Shown piece by piece: positions 43,488 to 51,423 of a stretch of 64,000 nucleotides of DNA. The translations under genes were made by a program, and so were the position numbers. The notes under the pieces are model-generated. The model was not told where the DNA came from. It ran no database searches and saw only the letters and a program-made list of their open reading frames with translations. The stretch is from contig CAWIFL010000003.1 in assembly GCA_963835535.1 (NCBI GenBank), forward strand, positions 124,001 through 188,000, read 5' to 3'. How positions within the stretch are numbered: position 1 is the first letter of the stretch; every line of letters begins with the position of its first letter. Source of the DNA: Fen-1245 sp963835535. Lineage in GTDB: Bacteria > Gemmatimonadota > Gemmatimonadetes > Gemmatimonadales > JACORV01.

Positions 43488-43632
43488 TGACAACTGGAGT
43501 CACCGCTGGCCCGACGGTTTGCCGGCGTGCGGCCCACGGGAGGCTGAACTGGCTGGTGCGTGCGAGGGAGTTATGCAGGTGTCCGGTGGCTGGCGGGCAT
43601 GAGGCCCGCCGGAGAGGCGCACTTCGTCAGGC
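43488..43632 (+). other. attC site 9 (strongly decayed), distal end of the array
   Basis: The right arm GGCCCGCCGGAGAGGCGCAC and R' GTCAGGC (43626-43632; T to C in the invariant GTT) are recognisable, as are internal words of the main subfamily (ATGCAGGTG, GTGGCTGGCGGG). The left box is uncertain (TGACAAC at 43488). Confidence 0.55.
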
Positions 43633-43695
43633 GGTTGAAGTGAGGTAATTTCGCCAGGTGGGAGCTCCCTTCTGTACACGCGCGACGAGGTGGCA

Positions 43696-44208
43696 ATGCA
43701 TAAGGCCGTGATTGTCGCATTCGCTCTCATCTGTGCGCCCGTGGGGCTGTCCGGGCAGGCGTTGCATCCCGACTCGCTCTTCCCGCGCCTCATCGGGCAC
43801 TGGGTGCTCCGGGGCACGATCGCCCGGCAGCAGACCGTCCACGACGTGACCTTCGAGTGGCTGCTGGGCCACGAGTACGTGCAGATGCACGAAATGTCCC
43901 GCGAGCGAGGGTCGAACGGCACGCCGGCCTACGAGGCGGTTGTGCTGTTCGGCCGCGACCCGCAGACCGGGGCCTATGCCTGCATGTGGCTGGACAACAC
44001 GGCCGCGGCAGCCTTCGATCCCCAGGGCGTCGGCCGCGGATCCGTGGCCGGCGATTCGGTGCCCTTCCTGTTCCACTACACGGCGACGGCCAGCTTTCAC
44101 ACCACGTTCGTGTATGATCGCGCTACGGACACGTGGCAGTGGCATATGGACAACGACAGTTCCGGTGTGCGGCGGCCCTTCGCCCGTGTCACCCTGACGC
44201 GCCGCTAG
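43696..44208 (+). CDS. Secreted protein, DUF1579-like
   Basis: 170 residues from ATG 43696 (GTG 43690 also possible). Signal peptide 1-19 (ends LSGQ). The mature part (LIGHWVLRGTI, EWLLGHEYVQMHEM, FHTTFVYDRATDTWQWHMDN) follows the pattern of DUF1579-type lipocalin-like proteins of unknown role. It lies just beyond the last attC, and no attC follows, so it is either the last cassette gene or the first gene of the flanking chromosome. Confidence 0.65.
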   Translation: MHKAVIVAFALICAPVGLSGQALHPDSLFPRLIGHWVLRGTIARQQTVHDVTFEWLLGHEYVQMHEMSRERGSNGTPAYEAVVLFGRDPQTGAYACMWLDNTAAAAFDPQGVGRGSVAGDSVPFLFHYTATASFHTTFVYDRATDTWQWHMDNDSSGVRRPFARVTLTRR

Positions 44209-44580
44209 CCGGCCAGGGAGCCGGGGCCGCATGGAGGCGTAAATGCTCGTGGACTCGTGCATAAATGCGATCAAGCCGGAGAACTACGAAGGCATTCGGC
44301 TCTACTGGGCGCCCCGTGACATCATCGCCTTGTTTTGGGGTGGCCACCGACCCCGAGCACTCGGTGGAGACTGAGCCATGAACCGCTGGCATAAAATGGC
44401 TGCGACGATCGCATGACCCCTCGAACTCCGGCGGCAGCGGCATAGCGCTCGCCGCCTCAGCGCCGCGGAGATCGTGGCAGACCCCGAGCTGGCCGGCCGG
44501 CTTGCCATGGCCGTACAGGCACTCGCGTCCGCCGCCGAGGACGCACGGCAATGAGCCGTCATCATCTCAAGGAGAGGCCC
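44209..44580. other. 372-base stretch without a clear gene
   Basis: Contains only short frames. One from GTG 44474 to TGA 44554 gives 26 residues ending ALASAAEDARQ. It stays open upstream only to a TGA near 44415 and may be a gene remnant. No attC boxes are present. An AAGGAGAGG site at its right end belongs to the gene at 44581. Confidence 0.5.
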
Positions 44581-45360
44581 ATGCGCATCGCAAGCTGGGG
44601 TCATGCGGTCTTTGCCGCGACGATGATCGCCCTTGGGATCCTGGGCCTGATCCAAGGCGCTTTCACACCGATATGGCTGCCCGTGTCCAAGGGTGTGCCC
44701 GCGCGAGAGGTACTGGTCTATCTCTCCGCCGTCGTCCCTCTGGTATCCGGCATCGGGCTGCTCTGGCGGCGCTCCGCCGCCGCCTCGTCCCGCGTGCTGC
44801 TCGGCTTTCTCCTCGCTTGGCTGCTGCTGCTGGATGCGGTCCACCTCGCCCTCGCTCCCGGGATGGAGCTGACGTGGGCAGCCTGCAAGACCGCGGCGAT
44901 GGTGGCGGCCGCCTGGGCGCTGTACGTCCGGTTCGCCGGCGACCGCGACCGGAAGCGCCTCGGTTTCGCCTCCGGCGACGCGGGGCTCCGCATCGCCAGG
45001 GCGCTCTACGGCCTGGCCCTGATCCCGTTCGGCATAGCGCACTTCACCTATATCGAGAGAACCACTTCCCTGGTGCCTGGTTGGCTGCCATGGCACTTGG
45101 CCTGGGCGTACTTCTTCGGCTGTACCTTCATCGCCGCGGGCCTGGCGGTGCTCATCGGCGTGTGTGCACGGCTGGCGGCCATACTGTCGGTGGTGCAGCT
45201 GGGCATGTTCACGCTGCTGGTGTGGGTACCCGTCGTGGCAGCAGGACCCAGCGCCTCGGATTGGGGCGAGTTCGTCGTCTCCTGGGCGTTGACGGCCGCC
45301 GCTTGGGTAATGGCGGATTCCTACCGCGGCAGGCCCTGGCTCGCCGTGGGCAAGGCCTGA
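44581..45360 (+). CDS. DoxX-like integral membrane protein
   Basis: 259 residues from ATG 44581 with AAGGAGAGG upstream. Seven or eight hydrophobic segments; two halves each with the pattern ALGILGLIQGAF and LALIPFGIAHFTY, resembling DoxX/DUF4267-type membrane proteins. Family function is not settled; relatives are linked to redox stress. Monocistronic and convergent with the DUF1801 gene. Confidence 0.65.
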   Translation: MRIASWGHAVFAATMIALGILGLIQGAFTPIWLPVSKGVPAREVLVYLSAVVPLVSGIGLLWRRSAAASSRVLLGFLLAWLLLLDAVHLALAPGMELTWAACKTAAMVAAAWALYVRFAGDRDRKRLGFASGDAGLRIARALYGLALIPFGIAHFTYIERTTSLVPGWLPWHLAWAYFFGCTFIAAGLAVLIGVCARLAAILSVVQLGMFTLLVWVPVVAAGPSASDWGEFVVSWALTAAAWVMADSYRGRPWLAVGKA

Positions 45361-45374
45361 GCGAGCCTCAGAGT

Positions 45375-45773
45375 CTACCGCTGCTTCGCCGCCGAGCGAT
45401 TCCGGGCCACCGCGGCCTTCACGAGCGCCTTGAACGCCCTCGCATCGACCTTCTCCCCTTCGGGGATGTCGAGCGCCCTTCGCGTGCCGCCTTCCAGACT
45501 GGAATTGAAGAGGCGCGCCGGGTCCGGGACCGTGGCCCCCCGGGCGAACGTGAGCTTCACGGCCTTCTTGTACGCCTCCCCGGTGCAGACGATCCCGTGG
45601 TGCGACCAGGCCGGGTTGCTCCACTTCCACTCCTCGGTCATCTCGGGGTCCGCTTCCAGGATCAGCGCCCGCATGCGGGCCAGGGTCTCCCCGCGCCATC
45701 CCTCCAGCTCGCGGATCCGCTGGTCGATGAGCCGGGAAGCGGACTTCCCGGTCGCCGGCTCGCGGCCCATCAT
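45375..45773 (-). CDS. DUF1801-domain protein
   Basis: 132 residues from ATG 45773. The family's ELEGWRGETLARMRALIL, MTEEWKWSNPAWSHHGIVC and KLTFARGATVPDPARLFN motifs are present. Function unknown; structures place it among iron-chaperone-like folds. The start overlaps the stop of the glyoxalase-like gene by 4 bases, so the two are translationally coupled. Confidence 0.85.
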   Translation of the reverse strand: MMGREPATGKSASRLIDQRIRELEGWRGETLARMRALILEADPEMTEEWKWSNPAWSHHGIVCTGEAYKKAVKLTFARGATVPDPARLFNSSLEGGTRRALDIPEGEKVDARAFKALVKAAVARNRSAAKQR

Positions 45774-46165
45774 GAGCCCCACGTGAGCTGCACGAGCTGG
45801 ATCAGGTTGCCGCAGGTGTCGTCCAGCACCGCGATGATGGAGCCCGTCGTGGCCGTGACCGGCACGGTGAACTTCACGCCCCCCGCGGCCAGTCGATCGT
45901 GCTCGGACCGGACGTCCTTCACCAGGAACTGGGCCGCCGGCCGGCCCTGGCCGCGGAGCGCCTGCTGGTAGGCTTTGCCGGCGGGGTTGGCGTTCGACTC
46001 CAGCTGGAGCTCCGCGCCCTCCGGGTCCTCCGGCGAGGCGACCGTGAGCCAGCGATAGTTCCCATTGGAGAAATCCGCCTTCTTCCGAAAGCCAAGCTTG
46101 TCCGTGTAGAACTGCAGCGCCTTCTCCTGATCGTCCACGTACAGGCCGGTCCACTTGATGCGCAT
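45770..46165 (-). CDS. Glyoxalase/VOC-superfamily protein
   Basis: 131 residues from ATG 46165 with AAGGAGG eight bases upstream. Two beta-alpha-beta-beta-beta modules: the first is GLYVDDQEKALQFYTDKLGF, the second begins LVKDVRSEHDRLAAGGVKF. A metal-ligand Glu is in GAELQLES. VOC proteins include glyoxalases, dioxygenases and fosfomycin/bleomycin-binding proteins; the substrate cannot be told. Operon with the DUF1801 gene and possibly with the AHSA1-ArsR pair upstream. Confidence 0.85.
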   Translation of the reverse strand: MRIKWTGLYVDDQEKALQFYTDKLGFRKKADFSNGNYRWLTVASPEDPEGAELQLESNANPAGKAYQQALRGQGRPAAQFLVKDVRSEHDRLAAGGVKFTVPVTATTGSIIAVLDDTCGNLIQLVQLTWGS

Positions 46166-46235
46166 GGCTACCTCCTTGTTCACGGTCACAGTGACGAGTA
46201 TCCGAGGACAGGGCGTCCCGACTGCCTCGACCGGC

Positions 46236-46676
46236 TCAGGGAGTCCTCGCGAGCAGGTCTTCGAGCTTTCCTCCCATCATCTTCCAGCCGTAGCGCGCGC
46301 CGCCGAAGTTCTGCCCCTGGTCCGGCTTGAAGCCCGAGTGCACGAGGGCGAGGCGCGTGCCCGACGCCGTGGGCTCGAGCGTGAAGGTCACGACGGTGGC
46401 CATCGCGCCGACGCCCCAGTCGTACCGGAGCTTCCGGTGCGTTTCGATCTCGGCGATCCGGCACTGCACGACGCCGTCCCAGCCGCCGACCGGCTGCGTC
46501 TTGAACGTGAACGCCGCCCCGCGCTCGAGCTTGAGACCGATGACGGGCAGGAGCCACGCCGCGAGCAGGTCGGGTTCCGTGAGCGCCCGCCACACCTTCT
46601 CCGGCCGGTGCGGCAAGTCGAACTCGAGCGCGATGCATTCCTTCTGCGCCTTCGCCGTCTTGTCGATGAGGGTCAT
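46236..46676 (-). CDS. AHSA1/SRPBCC-domain protein
   Basis: 146 residues. START-like fold with FDLPHRPEKVWRALTEPDLL at the front, VVQCRIAEIETHRKLRYDWG in the middle and a C-terminal helix GGARYGWKMMGGKLEDLL. Such proteins, paired with ArsR repressors, are widespread and probably bind hydrophobic ligands. It overlaps the arsR-type gene by 4 bases. Confidence 0.87.
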   Translation of the reverse strand: MTLIDKTAKAQKECIALEFDLPHRPEKVWRALTEPDLLAAWLLPVIGLKLERGAAFTFKTQPVGGWDGVVQCRIAEIETHRKLRYDWGVGAMATVVTFTLEPTASGTRLALVHSGFKPDQGQNFGGARYGWKMMGGKLEDLLARTP

Positions 46677-47002
46677 GGGTCCATCTTCTCCAGCAGCCGT
46701 TCCAGCCGATCGACGCGCTCCGTCCAGAAGGCGCGGTAGTGCGCGATCCAGTCGACGAGCGGCTTCATCCCGCGCGGCTCCACCCGGTAGTAGACCCGGC
46801 GCCCCTCGCGCCGGCCGTGCACCAGGCCGGCCTGCTTCAACGCCGCGAGGTGCTGCGATACCGCCGGCTGCGAGATATCGAAACGCGCCGTGAGGTCCTT
46901 CACCGCCACTTCCCCACGCGTGAGCGACTCGAAGATCGCCCGGCGGCTGGGGTCCGCCAGCGCCTGGAAGATCCTGTTCTCGACGACGGCAACGCTCTGC
47001 AC
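46673..47002 (-). CDS. ArsR-family transcriptional repressor
   Basis: 109 residues from GTG 47002. Winged helix-turn-helix: FQALADPSRRAIFESLTRGE, then FDISQPAVSQHLAALKQAGL and the wing GRREGRRVYYRVE. No ArsR metal-binding cysteines (CxC) are present, so it is probably of the SRPBCC-linked type that does not sense metals. ATG 47011 is in frame, but it would overlap the -10 box. The GTG sits at the expected transcription start, suggesting a leaderless mRNA. Confidence 0.87.
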   Translation of the reverse strand: MQSVAVVENRIFQALADPSRRAIFESLTRGEVAVKDLTARFDISQPAVSQHLAALKQAGLVHGRREGRRVYYRVEPRGMKPLVDWIAHYRAFWTERVDRLERLLEKMDP

Positions 47003-47008
47003 GCATAA

Positions 47009-47037
47009 CATATAAGCTGCTGCTTATGGCTTGTCAA
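47009..47037 (-). promoter_or_regulatory. Promoter and inverted-repeat operator of the arsR-AHSA1 operon
   Basis: On the minus strand TTGACA (47037-47032), 17 bases, TATATG (47014-47009). Within the spacer is the inverted repeat ATAAGC-TGCT-GCTTAT (47012-47027), well placed for autorepression by the ArsR protein. Confidence 0.65.
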
Positions 47038-47156
47038 GCGCGCGGATCGGGCCGCCCTCGGCAGCCTCGTGCCGCTAACGGAGTGACGACGTACCGGATA
47101 GAATGTCTGGCGTGGGCACCGTGCTTGCCCCGTACGCCGGTGGAGGTCCCAAGGCC

Positions 47157-47552
47157 GTGACTGATGCCGCCAGCACCGAACGCACAGGCTGGGCCCGTCT
47201 CTGGGCCACCGCGCATCCGTTCGCCCGTCCCATGCCCCGCGCCGGCGCGTGGTATCCCGTGGTGGGGGAGGCGTCGGGCGAACGGGCCGTGCTCGAGGTG
47301 CGCGGAAAGCGGGTCGCGGTCCGGAAGACGCTTCTGGAGTTCCGGCCCGAGCGGCCCAAGGTCTTCACGGTCGTCGTGCGTTCGCGCGAAGCCGCGGCCA
47401 CGCTGTTCGCGACCTCCGGCTCCGACATCGCGCGGGTCTACGCGGTCTGCCCGGCCTGCGCCCAGCGCGTGCCGGTCGTCGAGGACCAGGTGGCGGCGAC
47501 GTGTGCCAAGTGCGGCCACGAGGCCGAGATCGCGTGGTGGGAAACGGACTGA
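47157..47552 (+). CDS. Hypothetical protein with C-terminal zinc ribbon
   Basis: 131 residues from GTG 47157 (GGAGG nine bases upstream; ATG 47103 also in frame). The N-terminal 80 residues form beta-rich sequence with many Val and Arg (VLEVRGKRVAVRKTLLEF). The last 45 hold two Cys pairs, VCPACAQRVP and TCAKCGHEAE, a zinc ribbon. It might contact nucleic acid. No family recognised. Confidence 0.6.
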   Translation: MTDAASTERTGWARLWATAHPFARPMPRAGAWYPVVGEASGERAVLEVRGKRVAVRKTLLEFRPERPKVFTVVVRSREAAATLFATSGSDIARVYAVCPACAQRVPVVEDQVAATCAKCGHEAEIAWWETD

Positions 47553-47649
47553 GCGTGGGGCGAGGCAGATGGCGCGGGCGGCATGGGGTTCCGTGGCTCG
47601 CTGAGGTCCGCTGTCCACGCACCCTCACGTTCACGGGCGACGGCGGTCC

Positions 47650-47982
47650 GTGAACGGCCACTACCGCAGAGTGGCCAGTTGGCGCTACGATTCATACGAG
47701 GCCTGTCGACAGAAGAACGACCCGGACGACTGCGTCTCCCTCATGGTCGTGAGCGTCTTCTTCGAGAACATGGGCCTGCTCCTGCGGCGCAAGTTCGCGC
47801 CGATCACACTCCTCGACGACCTTCTCTCCGGCCCGATCCTCGAGATCCGGCCCAAGGTGAGGCCGGTCCGGGTGGGATTGCGCAAGGAGCACAACCAGCC
47901 GTCCTGGGCCGAGTGGGGCGAGTTCTCCCACGACGCGATGGCCGATCGGATGGCACGGGTGAACCGGAACGGGTCACGATGA
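47650..47982 (+). CDS. DUF4760-like protein, possibly truncated
   Basis: 110 residues from GTG 47650. The core (VSLMVVSVFFENMGLLLRR, then LLDDLLSGPILEIRPKVRPV) resembles DUF4760 proteins, which usually have an N-terminal membrane helix that is missing here. Either a short member or a 5'-truncated copy. Confidence 0.5.
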   Translation: MNGHYRRVASWRYDSYEACRQKNDPDDCVSLMVVSVFFENMGLLLRRKFAPITLLDDLLSGPILEIRPKVRPVRVGLRKEHNQPSWAEWGEFSHDAMADRMARVNRNGSR

Positions 47983-48039
47983 GGGTAGCGGGCGGCAGCC
48001 CGCCGCCGCGGCACAGTGCGTCACCAGCGGAAGGAGCAC

Positions 48040-48519
48040 ATGGCGGCTAATACACGTCAGGATCTGATCGACTCTCTCATCTCGGAGTTCCCCGATCTCT
48101 GCGCGGAACTCGAGGCCTCGGCAGGACTGCTCTCCGCGGAGATGGGCACGTTCGCCCTGTTCACGCAGGAGGCCAAGGAGCGCGGAGACCTTGGCACGTA
48201 CGAACGCTGCCTCACGCTCGCGGACAGACTCTTCGATCAGGCCGACGCCGCTCTGGCGGGCGCCTTCCGGACCTCGTACCTCGAGCACCTGGAGTTCGAA
48301 GGCTCCGTGGGTCGCGCGGCATGGAAACTGGTTCCGCCTCGACTTCAGGCCGTCTGGAACCAGCTCGCGGCCGAGAACCGGCGGCTCATGGCCCTGCCGC
48401 AGAAGCACGGCCAGCTGCAGCGCGGCCCACACGAGCGTGGCCCACAGGGGCAGGGCCCACTGGCGCCGCGCCGCGACGCGAGGAAGAAGCGCCCGCCGCG
48501 GCGAGGCCGCCGGCGTTGA
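48040..48519 (+). CDS. Hypothetical protein (DUF7674-like) with basic tail
   Basis: 159 residues from ATG 48040 with AAGGAG upstream. Residues 1-110 are helical (LIDSLISEFPDLCAELEAS, YERCLTLADRLFDQADAALA, YLEHLEFEG), like small immunity- or DUF7674-type proteins. The last 45 are Arg/Gly/Pro-rich. The change in character near residue 115 may mean that an indel has replaced the true C-terminus. Confidence 0.55.
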   Translation: MAANTRQDLIDSLISEFPDLCAELEASAGLLSAEMGTFALFTQEAKERGDLGTYERCLTLADRLFDQADAALAGAFRTSYLEHLEFEGSVGRAAWKLVPPRLQAVWNQLAAENRRLMALPQKHGQLQRGPHERGPQGQGPLAPRRDARKKRPPRRGRRR

Positions 48520-48554
48520 GCTCGATGCCCCCTTCCGCCTGAGGGAGGCTCCGG

Positions 48555-49076
48555 TTGCGAACAGATGACGCTGGGGACCAACGGCTCGCCGCATGGCGCA
48601 CGAGCTGTCGCGTCACCGAGTATCTGGTCTCTCACATCCCGGCACAGCTGTGGCGCGCCACGATCCCCGGGATCCCGACCCGCACTGTCCGCAGCATCGC
48701 CGCGCACCTGCACAACGCGCGGTGCAGCTGGGTGCGGACCCTGGGAGGCGAGCACGGGCTCGCCATCCCGACACGTGTGGACCAGCGGACCGTCACGCCC
48801 CGACAGCTCGCATCGGCCCTGAGGCGGAGCGGTCGCGGCATCGCGGCCCTCCTGGAGCTCGGCGACAGGCACGGCGGCCGGGTGCCGCCAGCGAAGGCCT
48901 ACGTGTGGCGGAACCTCGCGCTGGACGTCGAGCACGTCCTGACATACTTCGTCGCCCACGAGGCGCACCACCGGGGCCAGATCGTGATGGGGGCGCGCCA
49001 GCTCGGCCACCGGTTTCCGCCGAGCGTGACGGCAGGGCTCTGGCAATGGCGCGAAGGGCGCGGCAGCAGACCGTGA
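48555..49076 (+). CDS. DinB-like metal-dependent protein
   Basis: 173 residues from TTG 48555. Four-helix DinB fold with the three metal-ligand histidines: SIAAHLHNARCSW near residue 50 and FVAHEAHHRGQI near residue 135. Relatives are thiol- or stress-linked transferases of unknown substrate. A GAGG element precedes the TTG. Confidence 0.75.
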   Translation: MRTDDAGDQRLAAWRTSCRVTEYLVSHIPAQLWRATIPGIPTRTVRSIAAHLHNARCSWVRTLGGEHGLAIPTRVDQRTVTPRQLASALRRSGRGIAALLELGDRHGGRVPPAKAYVWRNLALDVEHVLTYFVAHEAHHRGQIVMGARQLGHRFPPSVTAGLWQWREGRGSRP

Positions 49077-49125
49077 GCGACGCACACGCCAGGCAGCCGG
49101 AAGGACGAGACAAGCCGGAGGCACA

Positions 49126-49554
49126 ATGAACGCCCAGTCCTCGGGCCGTCAGCTACCTCCGCTGCCGGAGCAGCGGCGCGCGCGGCTGCGCCGCGTGGAG
49201 CGGCGGTTCTTGCTGGGGCTCGCGACGCTGGTCCTGCTGGTGGTCGCGTGGGGGGCGCTCTCGGGCGCCGTCCGCCAGTTCCCCCGCTCGGACACGGTCG
49301 CGCAGAAGGTCGAGACCGCGGTGCAGTTCGCCTGCGGGTTCCTGAGCCTGCTGGGCGCGCTCACGACCTTCGTATGGCGGCGCTCGGCCTCGCGCATCCT
49401 CCCGGCTTGGGCCGGCTCGCTCGCGGCGGCGGCCGGCCTGTCGGCCCTCGTCTGGGGCCCGCCGCAGCCGGCGGTCGCGCTGATCTTCGCCGCCGTCGCG
49501 CTGCTCATTGGGCTCGGGGTCATCCGGGTGCTGCGCAAGGGACTGGCGACGTGA
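49126..49554 (+). CDS. Small integral membrane protein
   Basis: 142 residues with about four hydrophobic helices (LLGLATLVLLVVAWGAL near 30, then around 68, 95 and 120). No conserved motifs recognised. It is followed after 22 bases by another membrane-anchored protein and by the cysteine synthase gene; all three are on the same strand. Confidence 0.55.
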   Translation: MNAQSSGRQLPPLPEQRRARLRRVERRFLLGLATLVLLVVAWGALSGAVRQFPRSDTVAQKVETAVQFACGFLSLLGALTTFVWRRSASRILPAWAGSLAAAAGLSALVWGPPQPAVALIFAAVALLIGLGVIRVLRKGLAT

Positions 49555-49576
49555 CCGCCCGGTTCCGGGAGTCGTG

Positions 49577-49999
49577 ATGGCGCGCGCCTTGATCTTCCTC
49601 GCGCTCATCCTCATCGCCGGCGCCTGCGGCTACGCGCTCTGGCGCCTGGTCGTCCTGCGGCGCCGGCGCGGGGCGCGCGTCCAGCAGGAGACCTCCCTGC
49701 CCTACGAGGTCTGGTACGCGCTCCGTCAGACCGACGAGGCGGCGGCGGAGCGGTTCCTCACGGCCCTCTGGGACCAGCTCCAGGCGGAGCGCTCCCGCCT
49801 CTGCGGCCAGGCGGCGATCGGCGCCGCCGTTCCGACCCTGCTCGAAGTCCAGGTCGCCCAAGTGGCCGGCGCGGCGGATGCGCTGCGGCGCGCTCACGCC
49901 GGCGAGCCGGCGCTCCCCCCCGCCCTCGCGATCCTGGAGGAGCGGGTGCGGCGTCTGTGCGGCGACGTCGCCGCGCTGCAGCCCGGCGGCAATCCATGA
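49577..49999 (+). CDS. Membrane-anchored helical protein of unknown function
   Basis: 140 residues from ATG 49577. One N-terminal transmembrane segment (ALIFLALILIAGACGYALW) followed by a cytoplasmic helical region of about 110 residues. It overlaps the cysteine synthase-like gene by 4 bases, so is translationally coupled to it. No family recognised. Confidence 0.55.
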   Translation: MARALIFLALILIAGACGYALWRLVVLRRRRGARVQQETSLPYEVWYALRQTDEAAAERFLTALWDQLQAERSRLCGQAAIGAAVPTLLEVQVAQVAGAADALRRAHAGEPALPPALAILEERVRRLCGDVAALQPGGNP

Positions 50000-50925
50000 C
50001 CGTGCTCGACGCGATCGGCCACACACCGCTGGTGGAGCTGCAGCGGCTTCCGGCGCCCGGCGCCGCCCGCGTGCTGGTGAAGCTGGAGTTCGCCAATCCC
50101 ACCGGCAGCATGAAGGACCGGATGGCCGTGGCCGCGATCGATGCGGCGGAGGCCGACGGCCGCCTCAAGCCCGGCGGCACGGTCGTGGAGTACACGGGCG
50201 GGACGACGGGCGTCTCGCTCGCCTTCGTCTGCGCGGCCAAGGGCTACAAGGCGCGCATCGTCTTCTCCGACGCGTTCAGCCAGGACAAGAGACTGATGAT
50301 GGAGGCCCTCGGCGCCGAGGTCAGCCTGGTGCGGAGCGGCGGCTCCGGGATCACGGAGAAAGTGGTCCGGCAGATGATCGAGGAGGCCCGCACGCTCGGC
50401 GGCCGGCCCGGACACTGGTGGTGCGATCAGCTGAACAACCGCGACGCGATCGCGGGCTACGTCCCGCTCGGCGAGGAGATCCGGGAGCAGGCAGGACGCG
50501 TGGACGCCTTCATCCATTGCGTGGGGACGGCGCACTCGATCCACGGCGCGACACGCGGGCTCCGCAAGGGCGGAGCGACGGTGCACGTGGTGGCGGTGGA
50601 GCCCGCCGAGTCGGCGGTGCTCGCGGGCGGGCCGGGCGGCAGCCACGGCATCGACGGCATCGGCATCGGGTTCGTGCCGCCGCTCTGGGAACCGCACGAG
50701 GTGAACGAGCTGATGACCGTCTCCACGGCGGACGCGAAGGCGATGGCGCGGCGTCTGGCTGCCGAGGAAGGCGTGTTCGCCGGCACGTCGTCGGGGGCGA
50801 ACGTCGTGGCGGCGCTCCGGGTCGCGCGGCGTCTGGGCACGGGTGCCACGGTCGCGACGATCATGGTGGACTCGGGTCTGCGCTACGTCAGCACCGACGT
50901 CTTCCGGAAGGAGACCAGACCATGA
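49996..50925 (+). CDS. Cysteine synthase-family PLP enzyme
   Basis: 309 residues from ATG 49996. Fold type II: the PLP lysine in NPTGSMKDRMAVAAI (near residue 42), TGGTTGVSLAFVCAAKGYKA, and the C-terminal EGVFAGTSSGANVVAAL. It fits O-acetylserine sulfhydrylase or cystathionine beta-synthase-like enzymes without regulatory domain. It makes cysteine or a beta-substituted alanine. Overlaps the next gene by 4 bases. Confidence 0.87.
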   Translation: MTVLDAIGHTPLVELQRLPAPGAARVLVKLEFANPTGSMKDRMAVAAIDAAEADGRLKPGGTVVEYTGGTTGVSLAFVCAAKGYKARIVFSDAFSQDKRLMMEALGAEVSLVRSGGSGITEKVVRQMIEEARTLGGRPGHWWCDQLNNRDAIAGYVPLGEEIREQAGRVDAFIHCVGTAHSIHGATRGLRKGGATVHVVAVEPAESAVLAGGPGGSHGIDGIGIGFVPPLWEPHEVNELMTVSTADAKAMARRLAAEEGVFAGTSSGANVVAALRVARRLGTGATVATIMVDSGLRYVSTDVFRKETRP

Positions 50926-51416
50926 TGCTTCGGCTTCGCGGAACGCTCCTCGCCCCGCTGCTCATGATCGGAGGCTGCGCAGCGCCCTCCTCGAGCCCGA
51001 TGACTGCGGCGCACGCGTCGGCGATCGTGGACAGCGTGAGGACGACTCTGACGGCGTTCGCCGATCGGCTCAACGCGGCGGATCGGGATTCTCTCCTCAA
51101 GTTCTATCGCGACGATCCCCGCTTCGTCTGGGCTGCGGACGGCCGGGTCGCCACGCACTCCGTCGCCGAGATCGGCGCCCAGCTGAAGGCGCTATCCGGA
51201 TTCCCGCACTGGCACATCGAGTACGTCAAGCCCATGATCGTGCCGCTGGCGCCCGGCGTCGCGGAGGTGGCGACGGAGTACACCATGACGCTGGCCGATT
51301 CGGCTGGGAAAGCGATTTCGTTTGTCGGCGCCAACACGATGGTCTGGGTCGCGTCGCCCGGAGGCTGGAAGATCCTGGGTGGCCACAGCTCGTCGCCGGC
51401 AGCGCCGGCTCGCTAG
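50922..51416 (+). CDS. SnoaL/DUF4440-like lipoprotein
   Basis: 164 residues from ATG 50922. Lipoprotein signal with lipobox (LLMIGGC, Cys19). The mature domain (SVRTTLTAFADRLNAADRDS, LKFYRDDPRFVWAADGRV, WKILGGHSS) is a cone-shaped alpha+beta barrel of the ketosteroid-isomerase/SgcJ type. Function unknown. Coupled to the cysteine synthase-like gene and 7 bases before the next reductase gene. Confidence 0.8.
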   Translation: MMLRLRGTLLAPLLMIGGCAAPSSSPMTAAHASAIVDSVRTTLTAFADRLNAADRDSLLKFYRDDPRFVWAADGRVATHSVAEIGAQLKALSGFPHWHIEYVKPMIVPLAPGVAEVATEYTMTLADSAGKAISFVGANTMVWVASPGGWKILGGHSSSPAAPAR

Positions 51417-51423
51417 CGTCGCG

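Larger units (their letters stand above)
33902..43632 (+). mobile_element. Sedentary chromosomal integron: intI, attI region and nine attC sites
   Basis: An integron integrase is followed by a cassette array delimited by R'' (GCCTAAC-type) and R' (GTTAGGC-type) boxes. Five attC sites (35726, 38260, 38660, 40734, 42226) are nearly identical and 126-127 bp long. Others (41522, 42844, 43154, 43488) diverge and decay towards the far end. Homogeneous attC sites, small hypothetical genes and toxin-antitoxin cassettes are the hallmarks of chromosomal integrons. The integrase runs in the same direction as the cassettes. Two transposons (35849-37907 and 39403-40711) are inserted. Confidence 0.92.
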
